Below are positions 36,439 through 44,700 of a DNA stretch of 64,000 nucleotides, one piece after another. The translations under genes were made by a program, and so were the position numbers. This DNA comes from Desulfotruncus alcoholivorax DSM 16058 (GTDB taxonomy: Bacteria > Bacillota > Desulfotomaculia > Desulfotomaculales > Desulfallaceae): assembly GCF_000430885.1 (NCBI RefSeq), contig NZ_AUMW01000012.1, forward strand, positions 57,695 to 121,694. The letters run 5' to 3'. Each line of letters begins with the position of its first letter. Positions within the stretch are counted from its first letter, which is position 1. Below the pieces are notes generated by a model, which saw only the letters and a list, made by a program, of their open reading frames with translations, was not told where the DNA came from and searched no databases.

Positions 36439-37809
36439 TTACATTGTCAGCAGGCCGTTATTTGTGTCCAGCAGTCGAAGCACTTTTTCTTCTTTGCCAT
36501 CAATGGCATTGATATATACCAGGTAGGAATCCCCTCCAAGGGTGCCTTTAAACTCCCAGGTAAGTTTTTCTCTGTTTGCATCCAGTGGAATTAGAGCCAG
36601 ACGCCCGCTGCCCTCCACTTTTAAACTGCCGCTTACCAGTTTTCGCGCCTGCATTTCGTTTAACTTTGGCCGGGGCAGCCGGCGGTTATAATGAGACGTC
36701 AGATACCCCCTGGCGTCCATACCGACAACCTGGCCATTATCAAGAGCAACGGTTACTTTTACCAGGTCGGGATAGATGATAACTCCCCCCTGGTTTAGCG
36801 CAAAATTAAAGGTAACTGCATTGTCATTGGTTTGATAATAGCTGGGTTTAAAATTTTTATAGCCATGGCTTTCAAGATATGACTGAGCCCTTGACCGCGC
36901 TTTTGTAATTGTCCAGCTGGAATTATTAATGCTGCGCGGGTTTAGCATCCAGATCAGGTGGCCTCCCTTTTTGGAAACATCTACGACAACAGGCTCACCG
37001 GCAACCTTACCGTTTTTGCGCCGGGCTATTTCCACGCGATATGCAGGAATATTGCTCTCCACGGTCCCTGTAACCTGGGCGATGGGATTTTCGCCACCCT
37101 TATTGTCATAATGATTAAGCGCTATGGTTCTGGCCCGATCCCGGTTCACCTCCTGGCCGGTAACACCCCTGGCGCCGGCACGCTCCAGATGATCCGAAAA
37201 AGGCCCGTCATAAATTAAAGTAGGATATCCGTACATCTGCCGGTCGATGGCCTGAAAGTTGGGACCGGCAAGCTTGGAGCCTTCCCTGGCCAGGCGGCGG
37301 GAGCCGTTAACGGCCAGATCGCTAAAGGTATATTTGCCGTCCATTATACCGGCGTGAATTGTCCCCAGCTCTTTGTTTAAACTGGATACCTGGTTATACA
37401 GGTTATTAAGCGTTCCTAACTGATCGGGGCTGACAGGCTTCCCCCCGGCCACTTGCTGTGAAAGCATGCGGGAGTAATCACCAAGCTGGGTAATAAATTT
37501 TACCGTACGCCCCAAAAGTTCATCACCGACGGGTAATTGAGTCAGGTTATCCATTGCCTGATTGCTTTCCGTCCATATTTGGTCGAATAACCGCTGGTTG
37601 TTAGCCACCCCGGCCGATACAAGACTTTTGCCAAGTAAAACCTCTGTATTTTGAACATGGTAAGCTGCGTTGTAAAATGCCCTCTGGTAATTATTAGCCA
37701 GTGCAGTCTGCAGCATCTTCTTAGTTTGGTTTTGCTGGTACCCCCAGTATCCCAGGCCAAACGCTGCAAATGCCGCAATACCAATTATTGCCATCCACTT
37801 TTTAATCAT
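36439..37809 (-). CDS. ypeB: Spore germination protein YpeB
   Basis: 456 aa. N-terminal signal anchor (~7-24), then a mostly helical region, with two PepSY-like parts in the C-terminal half (KARSRAQSYLESHGYKNFK; LVKVTVALDNGQVVGMDARG). YpeB is needed for stability and localisation of SleB in the spore. It follows sleB by 89 bp, the order seen in Bacillus and Clostridium, supporting the call. Expected to be made in the forespore by sigma-G; I could not confirm a sigma-G promoter. Confidence 0.93.
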   Translation of the reverse strand: MIKKWMAIIGIAAFAAFGLGYWGYQQNQTKKMLQTALANNYQRAFYNAAYHVQNTEVLLGKSLVSAGVANNQRLFDQIWTESNQAMDNLTQLPVGDELLGRTVKFITQLGDYSRMLSQQVAGGKPVSPDQLGTLNNLYNQVSSLNKELGTIHAGIMDGKYTFSDLAVNGSRRLAREGSKLAGPNFQAIDRQMYGYPTLIYDGPFSDHLERAGARGVTGQEVNRDRARTIALNHYDNKGGENPIAQVTGTVESNIPAYRVEIARRKNGKVAGEPVVVDVSKKGGHLIWMLNPRSINNSSWTITKARSRAQSYLESHGYKNFKPSYYQTNDNAVTFNFALNQGGVIIYPDLVKVTVALDNGQVVGMDARGYLTSHYNRRLPRPKLNEMQARKLVSGSLKVEGSGRLALIPLDANREKLTWEFKGTLGGDSYLVYINAIDGKEEKVLRLLDTNNGLLTM

Positions 37810-37898
37810 TCGAAGCTGCCCCCTTACACTGTACCGGAAGAGTTATCATTTACTTTATTTTCATCCTTCTGCTGGTGCTACAATAGCGGCATGATGGT

Positions 37899-38627
37899 CT
37901 ATCTGGCGAAAACATGCCGGCCAATGGTGGTAATAATTTGCCGGCCCCAGATCCACGGGCTTACAGTTTTGGAGGGATTCCAAAAAAATAATGCCCCTCC
38001 GGAAGGATCCGACCCCGCCATGGCCTCCCTTGCCGCCCTAAGGGATTCCTTGGTCAATGGACGGTTGATCTGGCCGTTTGAAACCGACTCAAAGGCTCCG
38101 GGCTGAAATATCACCCCGGCAATGGTATCCGGAAAGGAAGCGCTCCTCACCCTGTTTAGGATTACCGCTCCCACGGCAAGCTTACCGTAATAAGATTCAT
38201 CTGCCGCTTCCCCTTCAATAACCCTGGCCAAAAGCGCAACATCCCGCGACTCTTCGACAAATCCCCTGTCGGCGTACGTTCCGGCAGGCTGGGCGGCGAG
38301 CCTGCCGGCAGTATCACTGTAACCCAATGCTGCCCATGTATCGGGGCCAACCACACCATCAGCACTAAGCCCGTTTTTCCGCTGAAAATCTATAACGGCT
38401 TTGTAGGTTGCGGAACCGTAAGTCCCATCCGCCCAGCCATGATAGTAGCCCCATTGACTCAATTTTTGCTGCAGCACGTAGACGTCATTGCCGCTGCTCC
38501 CCCAATAGAGGGTTTTCTTTTGGGCGTAAGCCTTTACGTCATTATGCATGACCAGAGCTGTTGTAAAAACCAGTAGCGCCATTAGCAGTAAAGGCAACAT
38601 CCTGGTGATGATTTTCCGGTTATACAA
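37899..38627 (-). CDS. sleB: Spore cortex-lytic enzyme SleB
   Basis: 242 aa. Membrane/signal segment ~10-28, then a peptidoglycan-binding domain (~45-100: VYVLQQKLSQWGYYHGWADG, DFQRKNGLSADGVVGPDT) and a hydrolase_2 domain from ~125 (VALLARVIEGEAADESYYGK, with the catalytic Glu). This is the lytic transglycosylase of the spore cortex, released in germination. It pairs with ypeB downstream. Confidence 0.93.
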   Translation of the reverse strand: MYNRKIITRMLPLLLMALLVFTTALVMHNDVKAYAQKKTLYWGSSGNDVYVLQQKLSQWGYYHGWADGTYGSATYKAVIDFQRKNGLSADGVVGPDTWAALGYSDTAGRLAAQPAGTYADRGFVEESRDVALLARVIEGEAADESYYGKLAVGAVILNRVRSASFPDTIAGVIFQPGAFESVSNGQINRPLTKESLRAAREAMAGSDPSGGALFFWNPSKTVSPWIWGRQIITTIGRHVFAR

Positions 38628-38946
38628 GAACTGGCACCCCCAGAATTTTTTTTAATAGTTTCTCATAAAAATACAAAACCTATGTGCCAAGGAAAACATT
38701 TTGTATTGAGGCAAGGATTTACAGTAGAGACCGAGAATAGATTATATATAAGGAGTCGGAAGTCAGGAGTCAGAATGAAGACCGGGAGCATTGGTGGATT
38801 CCGGCTGTTGATTTCCGAATACTTGAACAGAGTCAGTATTCAGCATAAAAGGACAACTTTTAAGCTCGTATGGTATTCTGAATTCCGACTACTGATTTCT
38901 GACTACTTTCAAGGGGGTAAGTGTTCTGTTCAGCAATAATATAGAC
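38628..38946. other. 319-bp gap between divergent sleB and a plus-strand gene
   Basis: Holds a long degenerate family A repeat (38751-38912) and nothing else I can support. A plausible -10 or -35 for sleB was not identified. Confidence 0.6.
38751..38912. repeat. Palindromic intergenic repeat, family A copy 7 (expanded)
   Basis: GAGTCGGAAGTCAGGAGTCAGA...CAGAGTCAGTATTCAGC...TTCTGAATTCCGACTACTGATT. It is ~160 bp, nearly twice the usual size, probably two copies or an insertion in the centre. Confidence 0.6.
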
Positions 38947-39192
38947 GTGGACGGTTTTGTCAAAGAGAGGCAAAGTGAAATTATGCAGCTTGTAAATAAG
39001 GCTTTAAACCGGGCCGGTGATATTGTAAAAGAAAAGGTTTCTTCCGGCGAGGTGGAGGCAACTATTCAGGATGTGCTTCCTCTACTGCTTTACGAGGTGC
39101 TTGTAACCAATACCGTATCAACGCTGCGCCTCGTGGCTGAAATGATTGATTTTAAACCGGCCGGAGCAGGCGGCAACAGGGTGGGACATTAA
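38947..39192 (+). CDS. Small hypothetical protein
   Basis: 81 aa from GTG 38947, helical, with KERQSEIMQLVNKALNRAGD and LLLYEVLVTNTVSTLRLVAE. I do not recognise it. The start is uncertain: the nearest good site (AAGGGGG, ~38912) is 30 nt upstream and would better suit a CTG at 38926 in frame. A 34-aa membrane peptide follows. Coding potential moderate. Confidence 0.45.
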   Translation: MDGFVKERQSEIMQLVNKALNRAGDIVKEKVSSGEVEATIQDVLPLLLYEVLVTNTVSTLRLVAEMIDFKPAGAGGNRVGH

Positions 39193-39208
39193 ATTGGGAG
39201 TGAATTAG

Positions 39209-39313
39209 GTGAATATCAAAACCATTGGGTTTTTGGCATTTTTGGCCATTGGAGGAGTTGCAGCCTTCATCTACGGGGCGTATTACGAATACCGCAAAAA
39301 AAATCGCCGGTAA
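39209..39313 (+). CDS. Small single-helix membrane peptide
   Basis: 34 aa, GTG start 8 nt after GGGAG. NIKTIGFLAFLAIGGVAAFI gives one membrane helix, then YGAYYEYRKKNRR, a positively charged tail. A terminator hairpin follows the stop. Too short for family assignment; the ribosome site, clean frame and terminator make it a candidate gene, co-transcribed with the gene at 38947. Confidence 0.55.
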   Translation: MNIKTIGFLAFLAIGGVAAFIYGAYYEYRKKNRR

Positions 39314-39332
39314 TCTCCTACCGGCAATTTTT
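39300..39332. terminator. Terminator after the small membrane peptide
   Basis: AATCGCCGGTAATCTCCTAC followed by CGGCAATTTTTA: a CGCCGGTA/TACCGGC stem with a T run. On the minus strand it also sits just after the DsrN-like stop, so it may serve both strands. Confidence 0.7.
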
Positions 39333-40764
39333 ACACCCGGCCGGGGCTGCGTTCCGCCCCGGCTGCCACCAGTTTTTCCGCCCACCCGGGGGTGGCAACT
39401 GAATGCAGGTGGGTATAACAGGCAAGTACATTTTTGTATATCAGACCATCGTGTTTTCCGTCCAATCCAAAGCCCCTGGTAACCTTAAAGGCAAATTGCA
39501 CCTTATCCCGGTCCAGGTTTTCCACCTTTGAATGGTGAAATTCGTGTCCTTGTATATGTTCCCCTTTATTAAAATAAGGATTGCTGTTTTCCACTGCCAG
39601 GGAAATATACCCGTGCCCTTGCGGCTTGTCCGTCACGCTGACGTCAAAGGGCAGGATACCTGTCATTTCATGTTCTTGCCCATGCCATTTCAGCTTTCTG
39701 CCCAGGTACATCAGCCCGCCGCACTCCGCATAAACAGGCAGTCCGTTTTCGACCATCTCCTGCAAACTCTTCTTCAAACCTGAGTTTGCAGCCAAGTCGG
39801 AAGCAAACATTTCAGGAAAACCCCCTCCGATGTAAGCCGCGTCAACCTCGGGCATGCATTCGTCCTGGATGGCGTTTACCGGCACAAGCTCCGCCCCCGC
39901 GGCAGCCAAAGCTTCAAGATTTTCCGGATAATAAAAAGTAAACGCACGGTCTAAAAATACCGCCACCCTTGCAATGGGCTGTTCTGGTTTTAACGCGGCA
40001 AGTCCCTTGCCGCTCAATACAGGTGTATTAAGCCGCGGTTGGCTTACCTCAAAGGGTTTGGCTTGACGTGCAATTTCGATAATTGACTGCAGATCCAGAT
40101 ATTTCCCCGCGTCCTCTCCGGCTGCTTCGACAGCAGTTGCCAGCTCATCGCTCTCCGCGGCCGGAATCAGGCCCAGGTGGCGGTCGGGGATGCTGAATTG
40201 TTTGCCCTTGGGGATAACCCCCAGCACGGGAATCCCACAGTAGCGTTCTATGGCCGCGCGAAGCATTTGCTCATGGCGCGGGCGGGCCACTTTGTTTAAG
40301 ATAACGCCCGCAATTTTGATTTCAGGGTCAAAATGCATGTAGCCGGAAACCATGGCCGCCACGCTACGGGTCATCCTGGTGGTGTCCACCACCAGCATCA
40401 CCGGTGCCCCGATCGCCTTGGCGATTTCCGCCGTGCTCCCGCTGCCTTCAAGGTCCACACCGTCGTACAGGCCCATGGCTCCTTCAACAACTGCCATACC
40501 GGCGTCAAGGGCGCCGCGGGCAAAGGAGGCGCGAATGGCGTCGCGGTCCATCAGATAACTGTCCAGATTCCGGCAGGGCCGCCCGGTGATCCTGGTCATC
40601 CAGCTGGGATCAATAAAGTCAGGACCCTTTTTATATGGTTGTACACAATAGCCGGCTGCCTTTAAAGCTGACAGCAGCCCTATCGTAACGGTCGTCTTGC
40701 CCGATCGACCGTGCGGAGCCGCCACCACCAGCCGGGGTACACTGCATATATGCATCTCATCCAT
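39331..40764 (-). CDS. dsrN: CobB/CbiA-type amidase, DsrN-like (siroheme amidase candidate)
   Basis: 477 aa. Walker A in VVAAPHGRSGKTTVTIGLLS, ATPase domain to ~230, then a GATase domain with Cys in PVYAECGGLMYLGRKL and a C-terminal His region (LACYTHLHSVATPGWA). The family includes cobyrinate a,c-diamide synthase of B12 synthesis and DsrN, proposed to amidate siroheme for dissimilatory sulfite reductase. No other cobalamin gene is in the window, whereas dsrC lies next upstream on the same strand and dsrAB 7 kb away, so DsrN is favoured. Substrate is inference from context. Confidence 0.8.
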   Translation of the reverse strand: MDEMHICSVPRLVVAAPHGRSGKTTVTIGLLSALKAAGYCVQPYKKGPDFIDPSWMTRITGRPCRNLDSYLMDRDAIRASFARGALDAGMAVVEGAMGLYDGVDLEGSGSTAEIAKAIGAPVMLVVDTTRMTRSVAAMVSGYMHFDPEIKIAGVILNKVARPRHEQMLRAAIERYCGIPVLGVIPKGKQFSIPDRHLGLIPAAESDELATAVEAAGEDAGKYLDLQSIIEIARQAKPFEVSQPRLNTPVLSGKGLAALKPEQPIARVAVFLDRAFTFYYPENLEALAAAGAELVPVNAIQDECMPEVDAAYIGGGFPEMFASDLAANSGLKKSLQEMVENGLPVYAECGGLMYLGRKLKWHGQEHEMTGILPFDVSVTDKPQGHGYISLAVENSNPYFNKGEHIQGHEFHHSKVENLDRDKVQFAFKVTRGFGLDGKHDGLIYKNVLACYTHLHSVATPGWAEKLVAAGAERSPGRV

Positions 40765-40782
40765 CGCCTTCCTTTACCAGTT

Positions 40783-40900
40783 GGGGACATACCTCCGACC
40801 CCAAGTATATTGGGGACATACCGACCCATAAACTACGACCCCAAAGAGGAGGTGTGTCCCCTTTCCTCTGCCCCCCAAAGAGGAGGTGTGTCCCCTTTCC
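40783..40900. repeat. Compound family B hairpins
   Basis: Two GGGGACATACC left arms (40783, 40811) and two GAGGTGTGTCCCCTTTCC right arms, between dsrN and the dsrC terminator. Confidence 0.7.
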
Positions 40901-40905
40901 TTATT

Positions 40906-40972
40906 AAAAATAACAGGCACGGTTGTCCCGGCGCGTTGCGCGCGCCGGGTCTGCCCTGTGCCTGAATTTTAA
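40906..40972 (-). terminator. Long hairpin terminator after dsrC
   Basis: Minus strand: AGGCACAGGGCAGACCCGGC-GCGCGCAA-CGCGCCGGGACAACCGTGCCT with a T-rich tail (TGTTATTTTT). Stem about 20 bp with bulges. It lies ~65 nt after the dsrC stop. Confidence 0.75.
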
Positions 40973-41035
40973 CAGGTTTATTCAACTACTTGCAAGTTAC
41001 CCTCAACTTTTTTAGCACCCTGGTCGCCGGCGTTA

Positions 41036-41353
41036 TTACACACAGCCGGTAGGCTTGGGCAAGCCGGCGAGTTTACAAGCTCCTTTAGCCGGCCCGGAAG
41101 GGAAAAGATCATAGATGTATTTCAAACTGCAGCCCGTTTCCTTGCATAGTTTACGAACCATGGGCGCAATATGATATTGTTTGAAATAATCCCGCAGGTA
41201 GTTAATAATCTTCCAGTGGTCATCGGTTAGCTCGGTTATACCTTCAGAGGCTGCAAGCGCCCTGGCAACGTCCTCGTTCCAAAGGTCGGGAACGATCATG
41301 AAGCCGTCTTCATCGAATTCTATTTCTACTCCATTGATAATAATACCGGGCAT
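41036..41353 (-). CDS. dsrC: DsrC, sulfite reductase-associated sulfur carrier
   Basis: 105 aa from ATG 41353 (GGAGGTG 9 nt upstream); six extra residues upstream are excluded, giving exactly the usual length. C-terminal GACKLAGLPKPTGCV holds the two conserved Cys at positions 93 and 104, 11 apart, as in proven DsrC. It carries the trisulfide product of DsrAB to DsrMK. YFKQYHIAPMVRKLCKETGC is also typical. It is co-directional with dsrMK, 39 bp after dsrK. Confidence 0.97.
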   Translation of the reverse strand: MPGIIINGVEIEFDEDGFMIVPDLWNEDVARALAASEGITELTDDHWKIINYLRDYFKQYHIAPMVRKLCKETGCSLKYIYDLFPSGPAKGACKLAGLPKPTGCV

Positions 41354-41392
41354 ACCTAAATACACCTCCATCCACCGGCTAACAGTATACCA

Positions 41393-42775
41393 TTACTTCC
41401 AAACCAACGCCTTGCCGACCAGGTCGACCAGACCCTTAACCTCAACGCCCAGTTCATGCTCTTCCACCATCGGGTACAGTTGAGCCTTGCAAATAGAGCA
41501 CGGAGCGCAAAGGATGCCGTCACCGTTTTTGCCAACTCCGGTGGCGCGCACCTGCTCCGCCTTCTTCTGGCTGAGCAGAATCCGGCGCTGGTACATTTCC
41601 GGGTCGTCGAACAGGATCGCCGAGCCGCCGCCGCAGCAGAAATTATCCATACCATGGGGTGTCATTTCCCTGAAGTCGGTGGTTACCGCACGGATAATTG
41701 TCCGCATATTCTCATTCAAGCCGCAGGCCCGGACGTAGTTGCACGGGTCATGCAGGGTGACCGGCTTGGAGTTTTTAGAAGGATCCAGCTTCAGTTCCTT
41801 ATTGCGAATCATATTAGCAATTTCGTCGTGAATGTGGACGATAGGCCAGCGCACCGGCCTGTCGGCCAGCGACGGAATATACATCTTGGCAGCCCGCCAG
41901 CCGTGACCGCACTCGCCCCAGACGATCTTTTTGATGCCCAGTTCCTGGGCCGCGTTCAGCAGGCGCATTACGTTGCCGCGCTGGGTCCAGTACTGGTCAA
42001 ACAGCAATCCGAAGTTACCTGCCTCGGTTACGGTACTGGGAATGGTCCAGTTCGCTCCGATATAGGTAAAGAACATACCCGCACCCATCAGGGTATACGG
42101 GTTCAGCAGGAAGTCCGCCGAGGAGGGAATATACATGATGTCGGAATCAGGCTTGTCAACGGGAAACTCAACTTCCACGCCGAATTCGTCCATGATTTCC
42201 TCGGACATGAATTCCAGGGTGTCCACAATACCGGGTTTGGGCAGGTTGGTGTGGTTACCAACCCTCTCCATGGCGGCGCCCACACTGGCGTGCAGCTTGG
42301 GTGTAATACCCAGCCAGTGCAATAACTGGCGGCCGATAAAGGTTACCTCGCAAGTGTCGATACCGAACGGGCACACGTGCGCGCACCGGCGGCACTGGCT
42401 GCACTGGTAAAAATAAGAATACCACTGTTCGATAACATCGAGGCTGATATCCTCGGCGCCAACCAGCTTGCCGAACCAGCGTCCCTCAAGGGTAAAATAC
42501 CGCTTGTAGATTTTACGGATCAGTTCAGCCCTGTTGGTCGGTATATTGTTGGGGTCCCTGGTGCCAAGATAGGTGTGGCAGTTTTCCGCGCACTGCCCGC
42601 ACTTGGTGCAGGACTCCATCGCCATAACAAAGGAACGGAACTTTTTCCGGATCTGATCCAAGTATTCAATCGCCTTTTCAGGCTTTAATTCATCAGGCAC
42701 GGGCTCAATGTGAATTTTTCGCATTTCTTCCAACGTTGCCCGGACAGGTTGCACCATGCCCTTATATTCAGGCAT
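41393..42775 (-). CDS. dsrK: DsrK, heterodisulfide reductase-like iron-sulfur protein
   Basis: 460 aa. N-terminal ferredoxin motifs CTKCGQCAENCHTYLG and CSQCRRCAHVCPFGIDTCE ([4Fe-4S] pair), and a CCG domain ending in NFCCGGGSAILFDDPEMYQ. In DsrMK it reduces the DsrC trisulfide with electrons from the menaquinol side. It is the HdrD homologue of the complex. It is read directly after dsrM (3 bp). Confidence 0.95.
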   Translation of the reverse strand: MPEYKGMVQPVRATLEEMRKIHIEPVPDELKPEKAIEYLDQIRKKFRSFVMAMESCTKCGQCAENCHTYLGTRDPNNIPTNRAELIRKIYKRYFTLEGRWFGKLVGAEDISLDVIEQWYSYFYQCSQCRRCAHVCPFGIDTCEVTFIGRQLLHWLGITPKLHASVGAAMERVGNHTNLPKPGIVDTLEFMSEEIMDEFGVEVEFPVDKPDSDIMYIPSSADFLLNPYTLMGAGMFFTYIGANWTIPSTVTEAGNFGLLFDQYWTQRGNVMRLLNAAQELGIKKIVWGECGHGWRAAKMYIPSLADRPVRWPIVHIHDEIANMIRNKELKLDPSKNSKPVTLHDPCNYVRACGLNENMRTIIRAVTTDFREMTPHGMDNFCCGGGSAILFDDPEMYQRRILLSQKKAEQVRATGVGKNGDGILCAPCSICKAQLYPMVEEHELGVEVKGLVDLVGKALVWK

Positions 42776-42778
42776 AAC

Positions 42779-43603
42779 TTACACCCCCTCTTCTGCGGCA
42801 TCCGAAGGCAGTCCAATACCGGCCGCACGGGCCGCCGCTACATCGACATTGGGTAAACCGGGGGCGGGATCCTTGTAGACCCGGTTGACGATCCAGCGCT
42901 CGGCAAACATACCGAACAGGTGCATCAGCTTGCTGAATGGGAATACGATGAGTAAGATTTGAACCAGTAAAAAGTGAACAAGGAAAAAACCGTTATTCAG
43001 CAGTTCCATGCCAACCACCGGCTTAAATAAGGCCAGTGCAACAATATAATCACGCACCAATTGGTATTCAACGCCGAATGACTGTTCAAACAGACGCATG
43101 ATGTCGCCCACACCGACCAACACCAGCAGGTAAATCAACCACAGATTGTCGCTGGGCTTTGTAACCTGTTTCACTTTAGTCAGGGTCAAACGCCTGATTA
43201 ATAAATAAAGCAGGCATAAAAACAGCAGAATACCAAAAGTAGTGCCCAGCAGGTTGGACATTTCCTTACTCAATTCCGGACTAATACCCAGACCCGGGAT
43301 CAGTGCAAACTGTTCACCCAGAAAACCGAAGCCGACTATATGCCCGCCGAGAACATTCAGCAAGGCAAAATGCATTAAGAAGGCGCCGGCCCACAAAGCC
43401 AGGTCAAACCGGAACAGGTTACGGAACAGGAAAGCTTCCGAACCTATTCTTACGGCAACTTGACCATTGGTCTGGAGCCAGGGCGACAGGGTGATGTTAT
43501 GGATAATGCGCGCCCCGGCCCAGCGGCCTAAACGGTAAAGTATTCCCAGAGTAAACAGCGTAACGGTAATGTACGGAAGAATTTGTCCAATTAGTAATTT
43601 CAC
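42779..43603 (-). CDS. dsrM: DsrM, membrane cytochrome b subunit
   Basis: 274 aa from the GTG at 43603 (AGGGAGG 7 nt upstream). About five or six transmembrane helices; His residues in the membrane (LMHFALLNVLGGHIV; FFLVHFLLVQI) can bind heme b, as in the NarI/HdrE-type DsrM. It transfers electrons from menaquinol to DsrK at the membrane. Gram-positive sulfate reducers carry DsrMK without JOP, as here. The next gene upstream is a small ferredoxin. Confidence 0.92.
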   Translation of the reverse strand: MKLLIGQILPYITVTLFTLGILYRLGRWAGARIIHNITLSPWLQTNGQVAVRIGSEAFLFRNLFRFDLALWAGAFLMHFALLNVLGGHIVGFGFLGEQFALIPGLGISPELSKEMSNLLGTTFGILLFLCLLYLLIRRLTLTKVKQVTKPSDNLWLIYLLVLVGVGDIMRLFEQSFGVEYQLVRDYIVALALFKPVVGMELLNNGFFLVHFLLVQILLIVFPFSKLMHLFGMFAERWIVNRVYKDPAPGLPNVDVAAARAAGIGLPSDAAEEGV

Positions 43604-43654
43604 TCGCACACCTCCCTCGGAGCATAAGCCCTGAGCCAACTAGTTAGATAACTA

Positions 43655-43843
43655 TTAAGACTCTTCCACTTTCACTGCGCCGCTGGGGCATACGGACATG
43701 CAAGTTTCACAACCCAGGCAGTCATCCAGTTCGCCGGTCACCTGAGCCTTGCCATCCACCATTTCCAAGATGGAGGCCGGGCAGTTGTCGGCGCATTCAC
43801 CGCAACCTTCACAGATGTCCTGGTTAATGGTCACCACGTACAT
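43655..43843 (-). CDS. Small 2[4Fe-4S] ferredoxin
   Basis: 62 aa from ATG 43843 (AAGGAGG 7-8 nt upstream). Two clusters: CEGCGECADNCPAS and CLGCETCMSVCPSG. First gene before dsrM, 51 bp upstream, on the same strand. It probably carries electrons for the sulfite reductase system, such as between DsrMK and DsrAB, but this is inference. Confidence 0.9.
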   Translation of the reverse strand: MYVVTINQDICEGCGECADNCPASILEMVDGKAQVTGELDDCLGCETCMSVCPSGAVKVEES

Positions 43844-44418
43844 TATGTTCACCTCCTTAAAACAAATGGTCTTACTTTTGACGGCAGGCAACCCGTCCCA
43901 CAAGAAATCTCCTCTCCGGAGCAGGTTGCACAGCTGTTAAAAATACGGTTAGACCGTATAAATCCTTATACCATATTCGTTATCTGCGAAATTATTCCTT
44001 CAGGAAAAGCATAACAAACACTGTTTTTTTTCAGGATTGTGCTAAAAGTCGTTGATTTTAATACAATTTTTAACATATCCAGACAAAAAATCTTCGTTCC
44101 GGTAGGCCGGAAAAGGAGCCGCCACCTGTAGATTAGCATGTCATTAATCAGCCTGTCAACGATCACATTATACCAGCCGTGGATTAAGGAAAGGGGACGG
44201 CGCCAGTTCGGTTTGACGCGCCTGTTTACGTGCTGATATAATAGGGAAAGGGGACACACCTCCTCTTTTGGGATAAGCGGTCAGGGGACACACCTCCGCT
44301 TTAGAGTCAAGGCTTTTTGGTCGGAGGTATGTCCCCAATGTATGAAAGGGGACACATCTCTTCGAGGAATGTCCCCAACGACTGAAAAGGAATACAAAGA
44401 CACGAGGAAGTGAAGGAC
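43844..44418. other. 575-bp divergent gap between the dsr ferredoxin and the FmdB gene
   Basis: Both flanking genes point away from this gap, so promoters for dsrMKC and for FmdB should lie here; I see no perfect -35/-10 pair. A TGGTATAAG on the minus strand (near 43967-43975) is a possible extended -10 for the dsr side. The plus-strand end holds compound family B hairpins (44247-44378). A 97-codon open frame in this gap looks spurious. Confidence 0.55.
44247..44378. repeat. Compound family B hairpins
   Basis: Three GGGGACACA(C/T)C left arms and two GTCCCC right arms: AAAGGGGACACACCTCCTC, then GTCGGAGGTATGTCCCC and AAAGGGGACACATCTC...GAATGTCCCC. They lie just upstream of the FmdB gene. Confidence 0.7.
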
Positions 44419-44661
44419 ATGCCTATTTTTGAATTCCGGTGCCTTAAATGTGGTAAGATTTTTGAAAAGCTATTTATCATCGGGTCCCGTGAAGAGGTTG
44501 AAATCAAGTGTCCCGAGTGTGGTTCGGAGTCTTTCGAGCGTGTTATCAGCAAAACCAACTATGCTATGGGACAGGGGGGAGGCAGCAAGCCAAAGGTAAC
44601 CACAAAATCATGCAGCTCCGGCAACAGTTGCACCTCCTTTGAAATTCCGGGTCCGGAATAA
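44419..44661 (+). CDS. FmdB family zinc-ribbon regulatory protein
   Basis: 80 aa from ATG 44419 (GAGGA 9 nt upstream). [20 protein letters not shown] and [14 protein letters not shown] are the FmdB-type zinc ribbon (two CxxC pairs), followed by a Ser/Lys-rich tail with CSSGNSC. The family is named for FmdB, a putative regulator of formamidase genes, but its activity is not established. It starts the plus-strand pair with the HEAT-like gene downstream. Confidence 0.85.
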   Translation: MPIFEFRCLKCGKIFEKLFIIGSREEVEIKCPECGSESFERVISKTNYAMGQGGGSKPKVTTKSCSSGNSCTSFEIPGPE

Positions 44662-44700
44662 AGATTATTTCAATTCAGAATTGCGAGGCGCGTAAAAACA

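Noticed and set aside
39331..40764. B12 biosynthesis assignment for the CobB-like gene
   Set aside because: No other cobalamin gene nearby and dsrC/dsrMK immediately upstream; kept as alternative only.
43966..44259. 97-codon minus-strand frame in the dsr divergent gap
   Set aside because: Begins inside a family B repeat; no ribosome binding site or recognisable family; AT-rich random-looking composition.
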